NCBI GenBank assembly: GCA_028686145.1
Contig: JAQUCQ010000032.1
Location: forward strand, 1-16,234
DNA from: Desulfuromonadaceae bacterium
GTDB taxonomy: Bacteria; Desulfobacterota; Desulfuromonadia; Geobacterales; Pseudopelobacteraceae
DNA: 16,234 nucleotides
Direction of reading: 5' to 3'
Part shown: one piece after another, positions 14,643 through 16,234 of the stretch
Position numbering within the stretch: position 1 is the first letter of the stretch
Layout: every line of letters starts with the position of its first letter
The notes under the pieces: generated by a model
Database searches by the model: none
What the model was told of the DNA's origin: nothing
What the model saw: the letters and a program-made list of their open reading frames with translations, nothing else
Translations under genes and position numbers: made by a program

Positions 14643-16052
14643 TTAACAACCAGCGATCATTACCGCCTGCCGCAGAAAGCGCTCGACTTGATCCAAAGTT
14701 CCTGCTTCGCTGTACAGGCGCAAAACCGGCTCAGTTCCAGACGGACGGATCAGCAACCAGTCTCCGTTTTCAAAAATGAATTTGAAACCGTCACTGAAAT
14801 TGGTGGCCACAACCTGCTGGCCATCAATCGCCGTCGGGGGATGTAAGCGCAGTTTTGCAATCAATTGGTCCTTGGCATCATCCTCGATACGGCGATCAAT
14901 CCGACGGTAATAGAAATGCCCGATGTCGTCCATCGTTTCATTAAGTAACTGCCGCAGCCCCTTGCCATTGACCGCAATAGCCTCCAGCAGCAGCAATCCA
15001 AGCAGGATCCCGTCGCGTTCCGGGATATGGCCTTTCACTCCAAGCCCTCCAGACTCTTCTCCCCCCATGAGGATATCCCGCTCCAGCATCAGCTCACAGA
15101 TATGCTTGAATCCGATTGGCGTTTCAAAGAGCTCCACGCCAAATTTTTCAGCCAGAAGATCCACCATGCGTGTTGTCGAAACCGTCTTAACCACCGCTCC
15201 GGTCAATTTCTTATATTCGATCAGATGCCGCAGGATTACGGTAAAAATACAGTGGGAAGAGAAAAAATCACCATTTTCATCAACGGCACCAATCCGGTCG
15301 GCATCTCCGTCAAGCGCAAGACCAACCAGATAGTTTCCGGTTTTGATCAGTGCTGATAATTCCTGCAGGTGCTGGCCGATTGGTTCGGGTGGCTGACCAC
15401 CAAACGAGGGGTTTTCACTGTTGTGAATTTCGTCAACCCCGGGGAGCAGACGTGGTACAAAACCGCTACCGGCACCGAACATCGGGTCTACGACCGCTCT
15501 AATCTCGGCCTTCGCGATCAGATCAAGGTCGACGTAGCGGCTGATCTGATGAAAGTATCCTTCACAAGGGTCAAAAAGTTCGATAGTTCCCTTTTTCAGT
15601 GCCTCGTCATACGGAACTGCTATGACACGACGCTCGTTCTCCTGGTTATATGCAACGATTTCTTCGAGAATTCTGGTTGTGGTAGGGAGGGCGGAACCAC
15701 CAAAAGCTTCTTTCACTTTAAAACCGTTATATTCAGGAGGATTATGGCTGGCGGTAATCATCACACCAGCTCCGGCACCACTTTCACGTACAGCCCAGGA
15801 AACTGCCGGCGTCGGGGCATAATCCTCTGTCAAACGGACGTGGATACCATTTCCAGCCGCAATTTCTGCCACCCGCCGGGCAAAATCGCGTGATAGGAAA
15901 CGGCGGTCATAGCCGATTACCAGCCCTTTATTTCCCAAACCCTCACGATTCAGATAATCCATGGTAGCCTGATCCACCCGCGAAAGATTCTCAAAGGTAA
16001 AGTCCCTGGCGATTACACCCCGCCAGCCATCGGTGCCAAACTTGATACGCAT
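14643..16052 (-). CDS. Phosphoglucomutase/phosphomannomutase family protein
   Basis: This enzyme of the alpha-D-phosphohexomutase family interconverts hexose 1- and 6-phosphates in the cytoplasm, supplying sugar nucleotide precursors for cell-surface polysaccharides. Hallmarks are intact. Numbered from the upstream ATG at 16055, the active-site loop MITASHNPPEYNGFK has Ser103, metal-binding DGDADR is at 249-254, and the sugar-specificity loop GEESGG is at 332-337. The C-terminal phosphate-binding loop is RPSGTEPVLRLY. Whether glucose, mannose or glucosamine phosphate is preferred cannot be told from the sequence. Two ATGs are adjacent (16055 and 16052). GAGGAGG is better spaced for 16052, giving 469 residues. 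It lies about 20 bases after the FlhB-like gene, so the two may be co-transcribed. Confidence 0.95.
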   Translation of the reverse strand: MRIKFGTDGWRGVIARDFTFENLSRVDQATMDYLNREGLGNKGLVIGYDRRFLSRDFARRVAEIAAGNGIHVRLTEDYAPTPAVSWAVRESGAGAGVMITASHNPPEYNGFKVKEAFGGSALPTTTRILEEIVAYNQENERRVIAVPYDEALKKGTIELFDPCEGYFHQISRYVDLDLIAKAEIRAVVDPMFGAGSGFVPRLLPGVDEIHNSENPSFGGQPPEPIGQHLQELSALIKTGNYLVGLALDGDADRIGAVDENGDFFSSHCIFTVILRHLIEYKKLTGAVVKTVSTTRMVDLLAEKFGVELFETPIGFKHICELMLERDILMGGEESGGLGVKGHIPERDGILLGLLLLEAIAVNGKGLRQLLNETMDDIGHFYYRRIDRRIEDDAKDQLIAKLRLHPPTAIDGQQVVATNFSDGFKFIFENGDWLLIRPSGTEPVLRLYSEAGTLDQVERFLRQAVMIAGC

Positions 16053-16074
16053 CATTCCTCCTCACACAATTATC

Positions 16075-16234
16075 TCACTTCTGCTGGTCATCCATCCACT
16101 GAAGCCACACCAGTACTTCCGCTACGGCCCGATAAAGCTCGGGAGGAATAAACTGATCGGTGTCAACCTGCATCAGCAGTTTTACCAGTTCCGGTGATTC
16201 GTGGACATATACGCCCGCCTCATGGGCACAGGCG
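16075..16234 (-). CDS. FlhB C-terminal-domain-like flagellar export protein, C-terminal end only
   Basis: The last 52 residues are visible, reading GVYVHESPELVKLLMQVDTD and then QFIPPELYRAVAEVLVWLQW before MDDQQK and a stop. This matches the end of the cytoplasmic FlhB/YscU-type domain (pattern: residue pair before L, then IP-ELY-AVAEVL). A small stand-alone family of this type, often called FlhB-like or FlhX, occurs in flagellar loci. A full FlhB normally has a longer and different tail, so the stand-alone version is favoured. The N-terminal half, including any NPTH cleavage site, is outside the window, so this cannot be confirmed here. Confidence 0.8.
   Translation of the reverse strand, partial: ACAHEAGVYVHESPELVKLLMQVDTDQFIPPELYRAVAEVLVWLQWMDDQQK

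Noticed and set aside
15369..15893. Plus-strand open frame of 174 residues
   Set aside because: It lies fully opposite the intact phosphoglucomutase gene and shows no domain.

Overview
The window is a flagellar and chemotaxis locus in which every supported gene lies on the minus strand, so transcription runs from high to low coordinates. The order flgB-flgC-fliE-fliF-fliG-fliH-fliI-fliJ-motE-like-fliK-flgD-(TIGR02530-type protein)-flgE is the rod/MS-ring/export/hook cluster known from Firmicutes, Bdellovibrio and Geobacter. Its combination with a CheY/CheX pair and a good sigma54-type promoter in front of flgB points to a Geobacter-like member of the Desulfuromonadales. The assignment comes from gene order and protein character only. 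Base composition looks balanced by eye and was not counted.

Layout in transcription order. (1) 16234-16075: the 3' end of a small FlhB-C-terminal-domain-like export protein gene, cut by the window edge. (2) 16052-14643: a phosphoglucomutase/phosphomannomutase. (3) 14492-12480: cheY, a CheX phosphatase, and a two-domain CheC/CheX-like plus receiver protein whose receiver appears to lack the phospho-acceptor aspartate. A sigma70-like promoter (perfect TATAAT) precedes cheY. (4) 12464-10362: a secreted AMIN-like plus TPR-repeat protein of unknown role. (5) 10361-10155: a 207-base gap, the longest gene-free stretch, holding the sigma54-type promoter and several inverted repeats. (6) 10154-1: the flagellar operon proper, tightly packed with several overlaps, ending in the start of flgE.

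How the genes work together: FliE, FliF, FlgB and FlgC form the MS ring and proximal rod. FliG is the switch/rotor protein. FliH, FliI and FliJ form the export ATPase complex. FliK sets hook length, FlgD is the hook cap and FlgE is the hook subunit. CheY with the CheX/CheC-like proteins would set the phospho-CheY signal that acts on the switch. The FlhB-like fragment would belong to the export gate.

The most notable points are: a one-base frameshift in flgE within the conserved N-terminal rod/hook motif; the degenerate receiver fused to a CheC-like phosphatase domain; the AMIN-TPR protein inserted between the chemotaxis and flagellar blocks; the sigma54 promoter with upstream dyads; and stable-looking intercistronic hairpins before fliK and flgE. 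I see no tRNA or rRNA genes, mobile elements, CRISPR arrays or convincing rho-independent terminators, and no convincing plus-strand gene. I did not find an obviously new multi-gene system; the unexplained parts are the AMIN-TPR protein, the pseudo-receiver protein and the TIGR02530-type protein.
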